This document shows, piece after piece, positions 12,656-20,988 of a DNA stretch of 64,000 bases (position 1 is its first letter; every line of letters begins with the position of its first letter). Position numbers and translations under genes: made by a program. The stretch is from Halobacillus_B sp963739045 (lineage in GTDB: Bacteria; Bacillota; Bacilli; Bacillales; Halobacillaceae). The notes below the pieces were generated by a model. It searched no databases. It was not told the DNA's origin and saw nothing but the letters and a program-made list of their open reading frames with translations. The DNA lies in contig CAVTYY010000001.1 in NCBI GenBank assembly GCA_963739045.1, positions 1 to 64,000 of the forward strand, given 5' to 3'.

Positions 12656-12685
12656 AAAAATAACCTGGAAGACGAACTCCCAGGT
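12654..12685 (-). terminator. Terminator of tex
   Basis: Minus-strand hairpin ACCTGG/CCAGGT followed by TTATTTTTTT, directly after the tex stop. Confidence 0.8.
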
Positions 12686-12692
12686 CGGATCA

Positions 12693-14861
12693 TTATTGAG
12701 GCAGCATTGTTAAGGCAATGCGCTGTTTTTGTGTATCTACATTATCCACCCAGACAGTCACGACGTCTCCGACAGCCACGACATCCATCGGGTGTTTGAC
12801 AAATTTATTGGACAGTTTGGAAATATGGACAAGTCCATCCTGTTTGACACCTATGTCCACAAACACACCAAAGTCTACAACATTACGAACGGTGCCTTCC
12901 AATTCCATTCCTTGTTCCAAATCTTCCATTGATAGCACATTCGTTTTTAGTAAAGGTTTAGGCAGATCATCCCGAGGGTCTCGGCCAGGCTGAGTAAGAG
13001 ATTTCATAATGTCCTGCAAGGTTGGCACTCCTAAATCCAGCTCTTCTGCAGTGGAACGGAGATCTAAAGTCTGCAATTGATTCTCCATTTCTTCACTGCC
13101 TAATTCGGCCTTACTTACACTCCCCATTTTTAAGAGCTCTCGCGTTGCCTTATAGCTCTCCGGGTGAATAGATGTTCGATCCAAAGGTTCCTCTCCATCT
13201 AAAATACGAAGAAAACCAATACTCTGTTCGAACGTCTTTGCCCCGAGTCTCGGGATATCCTTAAGTTCTCTGCGTTTAGAAAACTTTCCCAATTCGTCTC
13301 GCTTCTTCACGATATTATTTGCCACAGTTTTGCTTAAGCCAGAGACATATTGAAGCAAAGAAGAGGAAGCCGTATTCACATTAACCCCGACCTGGTTGAC
13401 CGCTGTTTCCACAACAAAGGTTAAAGATTCATTTAGCTTCTTTTGACTTACGTCGTGCTGGTACTGACCGACGCCGATTGACTTAGGGTCAATTTTAACG
13501 AGTTCAGCTAATGGATCCTGCACACGCCTAGCGATAGATACGGCGCTTCTCTCTTCTACTTTAAAATCAGGAAATTCCTCTCTCGCCAATTTAGAAGCTG
13601 AATAAACACTCGCCCCCGCTTCATTGACGATCATATAGGACGCAGCTAAGTTATGCTTCTGGATCATATCCGCAACAAACTGCTCGGTCTCTCTTGATGC
13701 CGTTCCGTTTCCAATAGCCAAAAGCTCAATAGGATACTTCTTCATAAATGAAAGCAGAATTTTCTCTGCTCCCTTCACATCATTCTTCGGAGCGGTTGGA
13801 TACATCACTGCAATGTCGAGCACTTTACCTGTTTCATCAACCGCAGCCAGTTTACACCCGGTCCGGAATGCAGGGTCCACCCCTAAGACGACTTTTCCTT
13901 TTAACGGCGGCTGCAGGAGAAGGCTCCGCAAATTGCTGGAAAAGACTTCAATGGCCTGCTCTTCCGCTGTTTCGGAAAGAGAATTGCGAATTTCTCTTTC
14001 AATCGAAGGCTGAATCAAGCGCTTATAACTGTCTTGAATGGATTCTTCAAGAATAGACTGAGTGGATTTGTCAGCTCCGGATTGAATCACTTTCTTATTT
14101 AAGTAATTTACAATCGTTTCTTCCGGGGGGTTTACGGCCACTTTCAGAATTTCCTCTTTTTCACCTCGGTTTAAAGCAAGGATACGGTGAGACACTATTG
14201 CCCGGACAGGTTCTTGATAATCATAGTACATTTCAAAGACACCTTTTTCGTCCTGTTCCGCATTTTTAGCTTTGGACTCGATTGTCCCTTTCTGGAAGGT
14301 TTGCTTTCGAATTTGCTCCCGATATTCCGGATCATCTGAAATCCATTCAGCAAGGATATCATTCACTCCTTGCGTTACCTCTTCTACTGTATGTAGTTCG
14401 TGCTCTTCTGATAAGTAAGTTTGAGCTTCCTGTTCATAATCAAACGCTTCTTGCTCCCATACTTTCTGAGCAAGGGGTTCTAATCCTTTTTCTTTAGCCA
14501 CTGTGGCCTTTGTTCTTCTTTTCTGCTTATACGGACGGTATAAATCTTCTACCTTCTGTAGTTGAACCGCTTCTTCAATTTCCTTTCGCAGCTCTTCGGT
14601 TAATTTCCCTTGCTCATCAATCAATCGAATAACTTCTTCTTTGCGCTGCGTTAAATTTAAGACGTAATGGTACTGGTCTTCAATGGCTTTAATTTGAACC
14701 TCGTCCAAACCGCCTGTTAATTCTTTACGATACCTCGCGATAAAAGGAACGGTATTCCCTTCTCCAAGAAGATCGATGACCTGTTTCACAGGCTGTTCTT
14801 TTAATTCTGTCTGTTTAGCGACTAGCTTCAGCAAGTCGGCTTTCGGTAATAATTCACTCAC
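12693..14861 (-). CDS. tex: Tex family RNA-binding transcription accessory protein (YdcI)
   Basis: About 722 residues. Seen: N-terminal helical repeats, the YqgF/RNase H-like core (VVLGVDPAFRTGCKLA), helix-hairpin-helix segments (LSKTVANNIVKKRDELGKF), and a C-terminal S1 domain (GTVRNVVDFGVFVDIGVKQD). Known: Tex is an RNA-binding, RNA polymerase-associated factor related to eukaryotic Spt6. The start is GTG at 14861, with GGAGG seven bases upstream; a longer reading frame to 14897 lacks a ribosome site. Confidence 0.94.
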   Translation of the reverse strand: MSELLPKADLLKLVAKQTELKEQPVKQVIDLLGEGNTVPFIARYRKELTGGLDEVQIKAIEDQYHYVLNLTQRKEEVIRLIDEQGKLTEELRKEIEEAVQLQKVEDLYRPYKQKRRTKATVAKEKGLEPLAQKVWEQEAFDYEQEAQTYLSEEHELHTVEEVTQGVNDILAEWISDDPEYREQIRKQTFQKGTIESKAKNAEQDEKGVFEMYYDYQEPVRAIVSHRILALNRGEKEEILKVAVNPPEETIVNYLNKKVIQSGADKSTQSILEESIQDSYKRLIQPSIEREIRNSLSETAEEQAIEVFSSNLRSLLLQPPLKGKVVLGVDPAFRTGCKLAAVDETGKVLDIAVMYPTAPKNDVKGAEKILLSFMKKYPIELLAIGNGTASRETEQFVADMIQKHNLAASYMIVNEAGASVYSASKLAREEFPDFKVEERSAVSIARRVQDPLAELVKIDPKSIGVGQYQHDVSQKKLNESLTFVVETAVNQVGVNVNTASSSLLQYVSGLSKTVANNIVKKRDELGKFSKRRELKDIPRLGAKTFEQSIGFLRILDGEEPLDRTSIHPESYKATRELLKMGSVSKAELGSEEMENQLQTLDLRSTAEELDLGVPTLQDIMKSLTQPGRDPRDDLPKPLLKTNVLSMEDLEQGMELEGTVRNVVDFGVFVDIGVKQDGLVHISKLSNKFVKHPMDVVAVGDVVTVWVDNVDTQKQRIALTMLPQ

Positions 14862-14920
14862 GTCGTATCCTCCTTCTATTGAATACCATTGTATCAAATT
14901 CTCCTTGCCATTACTCGCAA

Positions 14921-14958
14921 ACGAAAAGACCTTATTCCATTTTAACGTAGAATAAGGC
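14921..14958 (-). terminator. Terminator of the sigB operon
   Basis: Minus-strand hairpin GCCTTATTC/GAATAAGGT with TTTTCGTTT after it, directly beyond the rsbX stop. Confidence 0.8.
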
Positions 14959-14960
14959 CC

Positions 14961-15557
14961 TCATTTATACTGTATGGCAATCAAAGTCGTGTCATCATCT
15001 CTTGCCTGTCCATAAAGTTCTTTATATTGTTCAGTGATTACTTTCACATTCTGAGTTCTAGTATGCTTAGCAGATAAGTTGCGATCCACTACCCCATCCG
15101 AAAACATCATGAAAATCATGCCCGGATGCACCTTGCCTCTTGTTACTCGAAGCTTCTTTGGATAGCCCGCTAAATATCCAGCTAAGGGGATATTCCTGCC
15201 TCTAGTGCCATCATTATCCAAAGTTATGACGCCAATGTTCCCAATGGAGGAATAAGAGTATGTTTCAGCAATTAGATCTATTCTAAGTATACCAAGGACC
15301 ACTCCACGTTTCCCGACCAAAGCTTCATTACACTTATGGACAAGCGACTCAATTGTTAAATCAGGGTACTTTTCCACCATTTCCATTACGGCCTTTGAAG
15401 ACTCATGCGCCATTTCCCCACTGCCAAGACCGTCAGCCACAGCACAGACAAACGCTTCACCGGTTTCTTTGTAAAAATAGCTATCTCCACAGTAGTAGTT
15501 GCCTTTCTTCGCTTGTTGATACACGGAAATAGATAAATGATTCAGTTCATCCAGCAC
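14961..15557 (-). CDS. rsbX: Phosphoserine phosphatase RsbX
   Basis: A compact PP2C-type phosphatase of 198 residues. Seen: GDSYFYKE, AVADGLGSG near residues 39-47 with the metal-binding Asp, FSDGVVD and RDDDTTLIAI. Known: RsbX dephosphorylates RsbS and RsbR, resetting the stressosome after stress. The GTG start overlaps the sigB stop TAG by one base and has GAGG seven bases upstream. Last gene of the operon. Confidence 0.94.
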   Translation of the reverse strand: MLDELNHLSISVYQQAKKGNYYCGDSYFYKETGEAFVCAVADGLGSGEMAHESSKAVMEMVEKYPDLTIESLVHKCNEALVGKRGVVLGILRIDLIAETYSYSSIGNIGVITLDNDGTRGRNIPLAGYLAGYPKKLRVTRGKVHPGMIFMMFSDGVVDRNLSAKHTRTQNVKVITEQYKELYGQARDDDTTLIAIQYK

Positions 15558-16336
15558 TAAAATGCCTCAACAGATTCAGATTGCAGGGCTTCTCTCAACT
15601 TTCTTAAAGCCCTCCGCTGTAAACGTGATACATGCATTTGTGAAATCCCCAGCCTTTCACCGGTGTCTTTCTGGCTCAGGTTTTCAAAATACGTGCATTG
15701 AAGAATTTCCTGCTCTCGTTCACTTAAGATCGGAAGTACTTTTTCAAGCAGCATTCTTTGATCAATATGGTTGTACCCATCCTCTTTATTTCCGATTAAA
15801 TCAAGAATGGTGACCGTACTTCCATCAGAATCAGCTTCGATTTTCCGGTCCACAGAAAGAGCTTTATAGCTTTTGCCCATCTCCATGGTCTCCAGAACAT
15901 CTTCTTCAGAAACTTCCAGATATTCAGCAATTTCGATCACAGAAGGAGAACGCTGTAAAGAGCTGGTCAGCTCCTCCGCTGCTTTTTTAATTTTCGGTCC
16001 TAATTCTTTAATCCGGCGCGGAACGTGAACACTCCAAGTTTTGTCACGGATAAATCTTTTAATTTCCCCAATGATCGTTGGAATGGCAAACGATTCAAAG
16101 GATTTTCCGAATTCCGGATCGTAACGGCGGATAGCAGCCAGAAGTCCCAGCATGCCGACCTGGACTAAGTCCTCATGGATGGTACTGTTTTTAGAATATT
16201 TGCGGGCGATGGACTCTACCAGGTCTTTGTAAACAAGAACAATCTTTTCCTGGATTTCTTCATCCCGCGGATTTTCCTGTAAATATTCTATCCACTTATA
16301 AACCTCATCATTATGATGTTGAGATCTGGTCGCCAT
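15557..16336 (-). CDS. sigB: General stress sigma factor SigB
   Basis: A 259-residue group 3 sigma factor. Seen: region 2 (DLVQVGMLGLLAAIRRYDPEFG), region 3, and region 4 helix-turn-helix (LSQKDTGERLGISQMHVSRLQRRAL). The ATG at 16336 has GAGGTGG upstream, inside the rsbW end; a longer frame to 16357 is less likely. Known: held inactive by RsbW and released by dephosphorylated RsbV; reads GTTTAA / GGGTAT-type promoters, of which several candidates occur in this window. Confidence 0.96.
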   Translation of the reverse strand: MATRSQHHNDEVYKWIEYLQENPRDEEIQEKIVLVYKDLVESIARKYSKNSTIHEDLVQVGMLGLLAAIRRYDPEFGKSFESFAIPTIIGEIKRFIRDKTWSVHVPRRIKELGPKIKKAAEELTSSLQRSPSVIEIAEYLEVSEEDVLETMEMGKSYKALSVDRKIEADSDGSTVTILDLIGNKEDGYNHIDQRMLLEKVLPILSEREQEILQCTYFENLSQKDTGERLGISQMHVSRLQRRALRKLREALQSESVEAF

Positions 16337-16784
16337 CTTGATCCACCTCGGCTTCATGGAGATATTTAGTCATTAACACGATAACTCCATATTTACTATT
16401 GATTTCAACTTTATCCATTAGGGCATCAATTAAGAAGAGTCCAAACCCACCTTCGCGTAGTTCAGCGATGTCGTCGTTCTGCTGGTAAGGTCCAATATCC
16501 TGTTTAATTTCGCCAAGATTAAAGCTGCCTCCGTGATCGGCCACCATCACCTCCAGGCGATTGTCATATAAACCGAATCCGATGGTGATTTCGCCATCTT
16601 CATCTTCTTTATAGGCGTGTTTCACAGCATTAGTAATGGCTTCAGAAATAGCAACTTTCAAATCTTCTATATCTTCATATGAGAATCCCATACGATTGGC
16701 AATTCCGGAAGTACTTAAGCGGACAACACCTACATATTCCGCTTTAGCAGGGACCTTCACTTCTACAAAATCAAATGGTTCCAT
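16311..16784 (-). CDS. rsbW: Anti-sigma-B factor, serine kinase RsbW
   Basis: A GHKL-fold kinase of about 157 residues. Seen: EAITNAVKHAYKE (N box), ADHGGSF (G1 box) and REGGFGLFLIDALMD (G2 box). It binds SigB or phosphorylates RsbV on Ser. The ATG at 16784 follows the rsbV stop by one base, with GAGGTGG as ribosome site. The end overlaps sigB. Confidence 0.95.
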   Translation of the reverse strand: MEPFDFVEVKVPAKAEYVGVVRLSTSGIANRMGFSYEDIEDLKVAISEAITNAVKHAYKEDEDGEITIGFGLYDNRLEVMVADHGGSFNLGEIKQDIGPYQQNDDIAELREGGFGLFLIDALMDKVEINSKYGVIVLMTKYLHEAEVDQDGDQISTS

Positions 16785-16785
16785 T

Positions 16786-17115
16786 TTACATTCCACCTCG
16801 TACTGTAGTGTCTATGTTCATGATTTCAGTTAAACCGGTAATTTTGAACAGACGATATACACGGTCCTGCATTTGTACAAGCTTTAGTTCGGTGTTGTGT
16901 TCTTTAGTAGACTTAAGAGCACTAATAAATACTCCCAATCCCGTTGAATCCATGTAGTTTACGTTTTGAAGATCAACTTCCACTGTTTGACGCTCTTCCT
17001 TCGTCAGCGGCAGCAATGCGTCTTTAAGTTTCGGTGCAGTAAAAGCATCTACTTCTCCGGAAAGAGAAACGTAGGCTACATCTTCTTTATTCGTAATATC
17101 TATTGTTAAGTTCAT
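16786..17115 (-). CDS. rsbV: Anti-anti-sigma factor RsbV
   Basis: A 109-residue STAS-domain protein. Seen: VAYVSLSGEVDAFTAPKLK and the phosphoacceptor motif NVNYMDSTGLGVFI, where the Ser of DSTGLG is the RsbW target. Start at the ATG at 17115 with AGGAGG upstream; the in-frame extension to 17154 would run through the promoter region. A sigma-B-like promoter lies just upstream, so rsbV-rsbW-sigB-rsbX is probably autoregulated. Confidence 0.95.
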   Translation of the reverse strand: MNLTIDITNKEDVAYVSLSGEVDAFTAPKLKDALLPLTKEERQTVEVDLQNVNYMDSTGLGVFISALKSTKEHNTELKLVQMQDRVYRLFKITGLTEIMNIDTTVRGGM

Positions 17116-17162
17116 GACTAAAATCCTCCTATTATCCAAAGAAAAGTCGATCAAAAAAGTAA

Positions 17163-17188
17163 GTTCCCGACTTTATTATAGGTTAAAC
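17163..17188 (-). promoter_or_regulatory. Sigma-B-type promoter upstream of rsbV
   Basis: Minus strand: GTTTAA, 14-base spacer, GGGAAC. The -35 matches the consensus exactly and the -10 fits GGGWAW in five of six. The GTTTAA contains the last codon and stop (GTT TAA) of rsbU. This matches the known B. subtilis layout, with an internal sigma-B promoter before rsbV. Confidence 0.8.
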
Positions 17189-18193
17189 ATTTCTCCGCAA
17201 AATAATCAGCGTAAAGTCATCCCGCAACTGAAAGTCCTGAAGTCTTTCAAAATGCTTAAAGACCTGCTCCACAACCTCTTGAGCAGGAAGGTGGGCATAT
17301 TGCTTGATTACATGAAGAATTTCTTCCTGTTCAATAAAGCGGTCCCCTTGCCGGCATTCCGTCACTCCATCAGTAAGGAGAATGATCATGTCCCCCTGCT
17401 CTACTTTCCGTTGATGCTCGGTGTACGACGCTTCTGCTGAAACTCCGAGAACAAGTCCTGACGCTTCGATCTCTTCATATTCGTCCCGGTCTTTGTGGTA
17501 ATAAAAGCCTGGTTCATGACCTGCAGAGGAATAATGAAAAGTATGAGTATCTGTATCATATAATCCGTAGAACATCGTAATAAACATGCTGGAATCCACA
17601 TTTCTTTCCACTACTCGGTTCAAACTGCCGAGAATAACACCCGGATCCATCCGCAGTTCTGGGAAACTGTCCATCGAATACTTAATCATCGACATACATA
17701 AAGCGGCAGGGACTCCTTTACCAATTACATCAGCGATAGCCACACCAAGCGACCCTTCTCTGTCTTGAACAAAGTGGTAATAGTCGCCATTCATCTGCTT
17801 TGCAGGTACGCTGATCGCCCCTACTTCAACTTCTTCCAGTTCTGGTTTCACTGTGGATAACAGGGTTTTCTGCATGTTAGCTGCTACGGAAAGCTCTGAT
17901 TTAAGTTCCAGCTGCTTCTCACGCAAAGACTGATACTCCTGATAGGCAAGTCCATAAGAAATCATCGTTTCCAGCAGAAAACTCATAGAAGATTGAATAT
18001 ATTCAGGCATTTCCGGGTATAGTTCCTCTAAGGACTGAATATGCACGTTAATAATTTCTTCTGGAGAAATGTTATGCTGCATCGAATGCTTACTGAATTG
18101 TTCTGCCTGGTAGAGAGCCTGCTCATCTTTCGTTCTAATATACTCTTGCAGTAATTCTTTATAATTTTCTACATCCAGTTTTAATGTGCTCAC
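17183..18193 (-). CDS. rsbU: Serine phosphatase RsbU
   Basis: 336 residues: an N-terminal four-helix RsbT-binding domain (about 1-110), a coiled linker, then a PP2C-type SpoIIE domain. Seen: NGDYYHFVQ, VAIADVIGKGVPAALCMSM, GHEPGFYY, LLTDGVTECR and LRDDFTLIIL with the metal-binding Asp residues. It dephosphorylates RsbV-P when bound by RsbT, which is encoded just upstream. GTG start with GAGGAGG. Confidence 0.95.
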   Translation of the reverse strand: MSTLKLDVENYKELLQEYIRTKDEQALYQAEQFSKHSMQHNISPEEIINVHIQSLEELYPEMPEYIQSSMSFLLETMISYGLAYQEYQSLREKQLELKSELSVAANMQKTLLSTVKPELEEVEVGAISVPAKQMNGDYYHFVQDREGSLGVAIADVIGKGVPAALCMSMIKYSMDSFPELRMDPGVILGSLNRVVERNVDSSMFITMFYGLYDTDTHTFHYSSAGHEPGFYYHKDRDEYEEIEASGLVLGVSAEASYTEHQRKVEQGDMIILLTDGVTECRQGDRFIEQEEILHVIKQYAHLPAQEVVEQVFKHFERLQDFQLRDDFTLIILRRNV

Positions 18194-18207
18194 TAGTTAA
18201 ACCTCCT

Positions 18208-18609
18208 CTACCGGAGCCATTTGATTACTTTAATTTCAGTACCTTTGCCATCTTCTGAATAAATATCAAATTCGTCCATTAACCGTTTGACACCAGGGAG
18301 ACCTGCCCCAAGTCCGCCTGAAGTAGAGAATCCATCTTCCATTACCTGGCTTAGTTCTTTAATTCCAGGTCCGTTATCCATGGCAACAATACTCATCCCT
18401 TTATGATTCATATCATCCACTGCTTCAAAACATATTTTACCTGTCCCAGCATATAAATAAATATTTCTTGCCAGCTCTGATATAGCAGTGGCGATGCGCG
18501 CTTGATCTACAGTTCCAAATCCGATTTTTCTGGAAATGTCCCTGCCCAGCTGTCGGGCGCCCACAATATCCCACTCCTTTTTAATGTTGACACAGGATTG
18601 GAAGTCCAT
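18208..18609 (-). CDS. rsbT: Serine/threonine kinase RsbT
   Basis: A 133-residue GHKL kinase. Seen: ATAISELARNIYLYA (N box), DNGPGI (G1) and GLGAGLPGVKRLMDEF (G2). Phosphorylates RsbS and RsbR in the stressosome, then leaves to activate RsbU. ATG start with GAGGAG; two bases separate it from rsbS. Confidence 0.95.
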   Translation of the reverse strand: MDFQSCVNIKKEWDIVGARQLGRDISRKIGFGTVDQARIATAISELARNIYLYAGTGKICFEAVDDMNHKGMSIVAMDNGPGIKELSQVMEDGFSTSGGLGAGLPGVKRLMDEFDIYSEDGKGTEIKVIKWLR

Positions 18610-18611
18610 GG

Positions 18612-18968
18612 CTACTCCTCCAATTCCTGACGAAGTTTAATTAATCCTTGTTCTAAATCTAGTGCAGTAGGGACATCCTGCATATGAATTCCTAAGTCAA
18701 TCAGTGTCATAGCTACAGCAGGCTGGATACCCGTCAAGACTACCTTTGCACCCATAAGATCGGACATTGTAACTACGTCTCCGAGAACTTTGGCGATGAA
18801 AGAGTCAATAATATCGACAGAAGTTAAATCTATTACCACACCTGTGGAGCCGCTCTCGTGAATTTTGCTCAGCAAATCTTCTTGAAACTGAATGGCCGTC
18901 TGGTCATCCAAATCGATTTGAATAGAAATAAGCAAATAATTGTGCAGCTTTAGAATTGGTATTCTCAA
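18612..18968 (-). CDS. rsbS: Stressosome STAS protein RsbS
   Basis: A single STAS domain. Seen: the acceptor motif VDIIDSFIAKVLGD with Ser after Asp, and the STGVVIDLTSV strand. The upstream GTG at 18977 directly abuts AAGGA and cannot use it well; a TTG at 18968 sits eight bases from AAGGAG and gives a 118-residue protein starting like B. subtilis RsbS. I favour the TTG. Confidence 0.92.
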   Translation of the reverse strand: MRIPILKLHNYLLISIQIDLDDQTAIQFQEDLLSKIHESGSTGVVIDLTSVDIIDSFIAKVLGDVVTMSDLMGAKVVLTGIQPAVAMTLIDLGIHMQDVPTALDLEQGLIKLRQELEE

Positions 18969-18973
18969 GGTGT

Positions 18974-19843
18974 TCACTCCTTATTCAGTGAATCTATTAG
19001 TTTTTCAATGTTTTCATCGTTATTCTGACTTTCTTCGATTTTGCGGTTCGTTAGTTCAAGGGCTGTCTGGAACCCTTTGCGAAGTGAACTTTTCGTAGGG
19101 AATTTCCCAAGATCAATGCCCAGGTTTACAATCGTCTGAGCAATTTCCGGACGAATTCCTACCAATATGCATCTTGAACCGATTAAACGGACCGCTTCAG
19201 CAGCTTGAATGATGTGATGAGCAACCATTGTATCCACAACAGGAACTCCGGTGATATCAATAAGTACAACTTCCGCATTGTGCTTAATTACACCATCTAG
19301 AAGATTTTCCATAATCAGTTTAGCTCTTTCCGTATCAATCGTTCCAATAAGAGGCATAATCGTAATGTTTTCCATCACTGGAATGAGTGGAGCAGACAAT
19401 TCTTGTAACGCAACTCTTTGAAGAGAGACAATATTTTCCCAGCTTCCAGAGTACTCATTTACGAGTTGATTAATAACCGGGTCAACCCAGCCATCAACTT
19501 TACGAAGCACTTCAGAAAAGTAGTCTGAGTCAATCTGGTCTGATTGCTTTAAGATAAAGTCGGTAATGACCCTGCGAAACACTTGCATACCGTCTGTTAA
19601 GTAGCTCAGCGGCCATCCAAGGTTGATCAAGCGCTCAGCAAAGTCCTCTAAATCCTTTGAAAGTCCCTGCTTCTCAATATTAGAGAAAATGACATTTACA
19701 AATTCCCGATTAGTGCTTTCAAGCATCTCATCGGAAATCGTTGCTGTATAGTCATTCTCCTTGTGGGTCTCAACTTCCTCTAACCACATTTTTACAATAT
19801 CGTTGCTATGTTCAAGAACGACGTCCTTTAGTTTTTGATCCAT
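18974..19843 (-). CDS. rsbR: Stressosome sensor protein RsbR
   Basis: 289 residues: an N-terminal non-haem globin-like dimer domain (about 1-140), a linker helix, and a C-terminal STAS domain with IMPLIGTIDTERAK and VLIDITGVPVVDTMVAHHI. The Thr of VDTMVA matches one of the two RsbT phosphorylation sites of B. subtilis RsbRA. First gene of the eight-gene operon. The end overlaps the possible rsbS GTG. Confidence 0.94.
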   Translation of the reverse strand: MDQKLKDVVLEHSNDIVKMWLEEVETHKENDYTATISDEMLESTNREFVNVIFSNIEKQGLSKDLEDFAERLINLGWPLSYLTDGMQVFRRVITDFILKQSDQIDSDYFSEVLRKVDGWVDPVINQLVNEYSGSWENIVSLQRVALQELSAPLIPVMENITIMPLIGTIDTERAKLIMENLLDGVIKHNAEVVLIDITGVPVVDTMVAHHIIQAAEAVRLIGSRCILVGIRPEIAQTIVNLGIDLGKFPTKSSLRKGFQTALELTNRKIEESQNNDENIEKLIDSLNKE

Positions 19844-20152
19844 TTGTAAACCTCCACCATATCCCTATAAAATTAACGAATTAATATCCAAATATAATGT
19901 TATCAAAGATTCGATATTTTATATACTAATTAACCCTATTTTATACTTGATTGAAAAAATCCGCTATGTATTTTCCCAAATTTTTGTACTGGCAAACATT
20001 TGAAGTGAGAATAAGAGCCTAGTATTCGGCCTCTGTAATACAAGAGTAGGAAATGAATTTCTTTTATGGACTTTGGATCTCAAGGTGATGGAGCGGCTTT
20101 AGCTCTATACAAAGCTGATGTAAATCCAAATGATTCAACTTTTTTTGAGACA

Positions 20153-20187
20153 ACAAAAATGAAGCTGCCTTCAGCGACAGCTTCATT
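20153..20187 (-). terminator. Terminator of the mazEF (ndoAI-ndoA) operon
   Basis: Minus-strand hairpin AATGAAGCTG/CAGCTTCATT followed by TTTGTTGT. It separates mazEF from the sigB operon, so rsbR needs its own promoter in 19844-20150; I see no clear one. Confidence 0.85.
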
Positions 20188-20188
20188 A

Positions 20189-20539
20189 TTAAAAATCAAT
20201 TAATCCAAGACTAATCTGCAGCGCTTCATTCACACGCTGCATCATAGGTTCATCTAGTTGAGTAATCTTGTCGGTCAAACGCTGTTTATCAATAGTTCTG
20301 ATTTGTTCCAGCAGGATTACTGAATTTCGTTCAAAACCGTATTTGGCTGCATCAATTTCAACATGTGTAGGAAGTTTGGCTTTCTGTATTTGCGCAGTAA
20401 TCGCTGCAACGATTACAGTAGGACTGAAACGATTACCGATATCGTTTTGAAGAATGAGAACTGGACGAACCCCGCCTTGCTCAGACCCCACAACTGGGGA
20501 CAAATCAGCGAAATAAACGTCTCCTCGTTTGACTATCAA
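20189..20539 (-). CDS. ndoA: Endoribonuclease toxin MazF (EndoA/NdoA)
   Basis: A PemK/MazF toxin that cleaves mRNA at UACAU-type sites in B. subtilis. Seen: IVKRGDVYFADLSP, GSEQGGVRPVLILQND, SPTVIVAAIT, and RTIDKQRL with the conserved RT. From a TTG at 20539 the protein is 116 residues, exactly the B. subtilis length, with GGGGTG eight bases upstream. A GTG at 20548 overlaps the antitoxin stop but is closer to the ribosome site. Confidence 0.95.
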   Translation of the reverse strand: MIVKRGDVYFADLSPVVGSEQGGVRPVLILQNDIGNRFSPTVIVAAITAQIQKAKLPTHVEIDAAKYGFERNSVILLEQIRTIDKQRLTDKITQLDEPMMQRVNEALQISLGLIDF

Positions 20540-20544
20540 TGGCT

Positions 20545-20820
20545 TCACACCCCGCCCACTAATTGCTCCAGGGTGTGTTCTGCCTCCTCTTCAGCCTGAA
20601 ACGCTTCTGAAGCGATGTTTAAATTAATTTTTGCCATTTCCATGTAGCCTCTGCGCATGGATTCTCTTACATGGCGTTGTTTCTTCTCCCGCAAATACAT
20701 TTTAGTTGCTTGACACATGAAATCGCTCCGATCACTGTTTTCGAGTTGAATGAATCCATCTACTTCATTCAGTAGGTTATCCGGAATCCGGATGACAATC
20801 TCTTGCATGCTGTCGGACAA
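20545..20820 (-). CDS. ndoAI: MazE-type antitoxin EndoAI (NdoAI)
   Basis: A ribbon-helix-helix antitoxin of about 91 residues. Seen: IVIRIPDNLLNEVDGF, SDFMCQATKMYLREKK, and the MazF-binding tail RRGYMEMAKINLNIASEA, very close to B. subtilis EndoAI. The TTG at 20820 lies seven bases after GGAGGTG, while the ATG at 20826 is too close, so TTG is preferred. Confidence 0.93.
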   Translation of the reverse strand: MSDSMQEIVIRIPDNLLNEVDGFIQLENSDRSDFMCQATKMYLREKKQRHVRESMRRGYMEMAKINLNIASEAFQAEEEAEHTLEQLVGGV

Positions 20821-20877
20821 AACCATACACCTCCACCATCTTCTCTAAAAAAGAAACCAGTCAATAAGTCCACCCTA

Positions 20878-20906
20878 ATCTTATCATTCAGGAGTGTCTA
20901 TTGCAA
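20878..20906 (-). promoter_or_regulatory. Promoter of mazEF
   Basis: Minus strand: TTGCAA, 17-base spacer, TAAGAT, about 60 bases upstream of the antitoxin start. Confidence 0.65.
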
Positions 20907-20988
20907 AGGAGTGTTGGAATTTTTTCGTAAAAGATGCCACCTTAGCTCTCCTGATGGGAAAAATTGCCGAACGCTGGCATGAAGCGGG

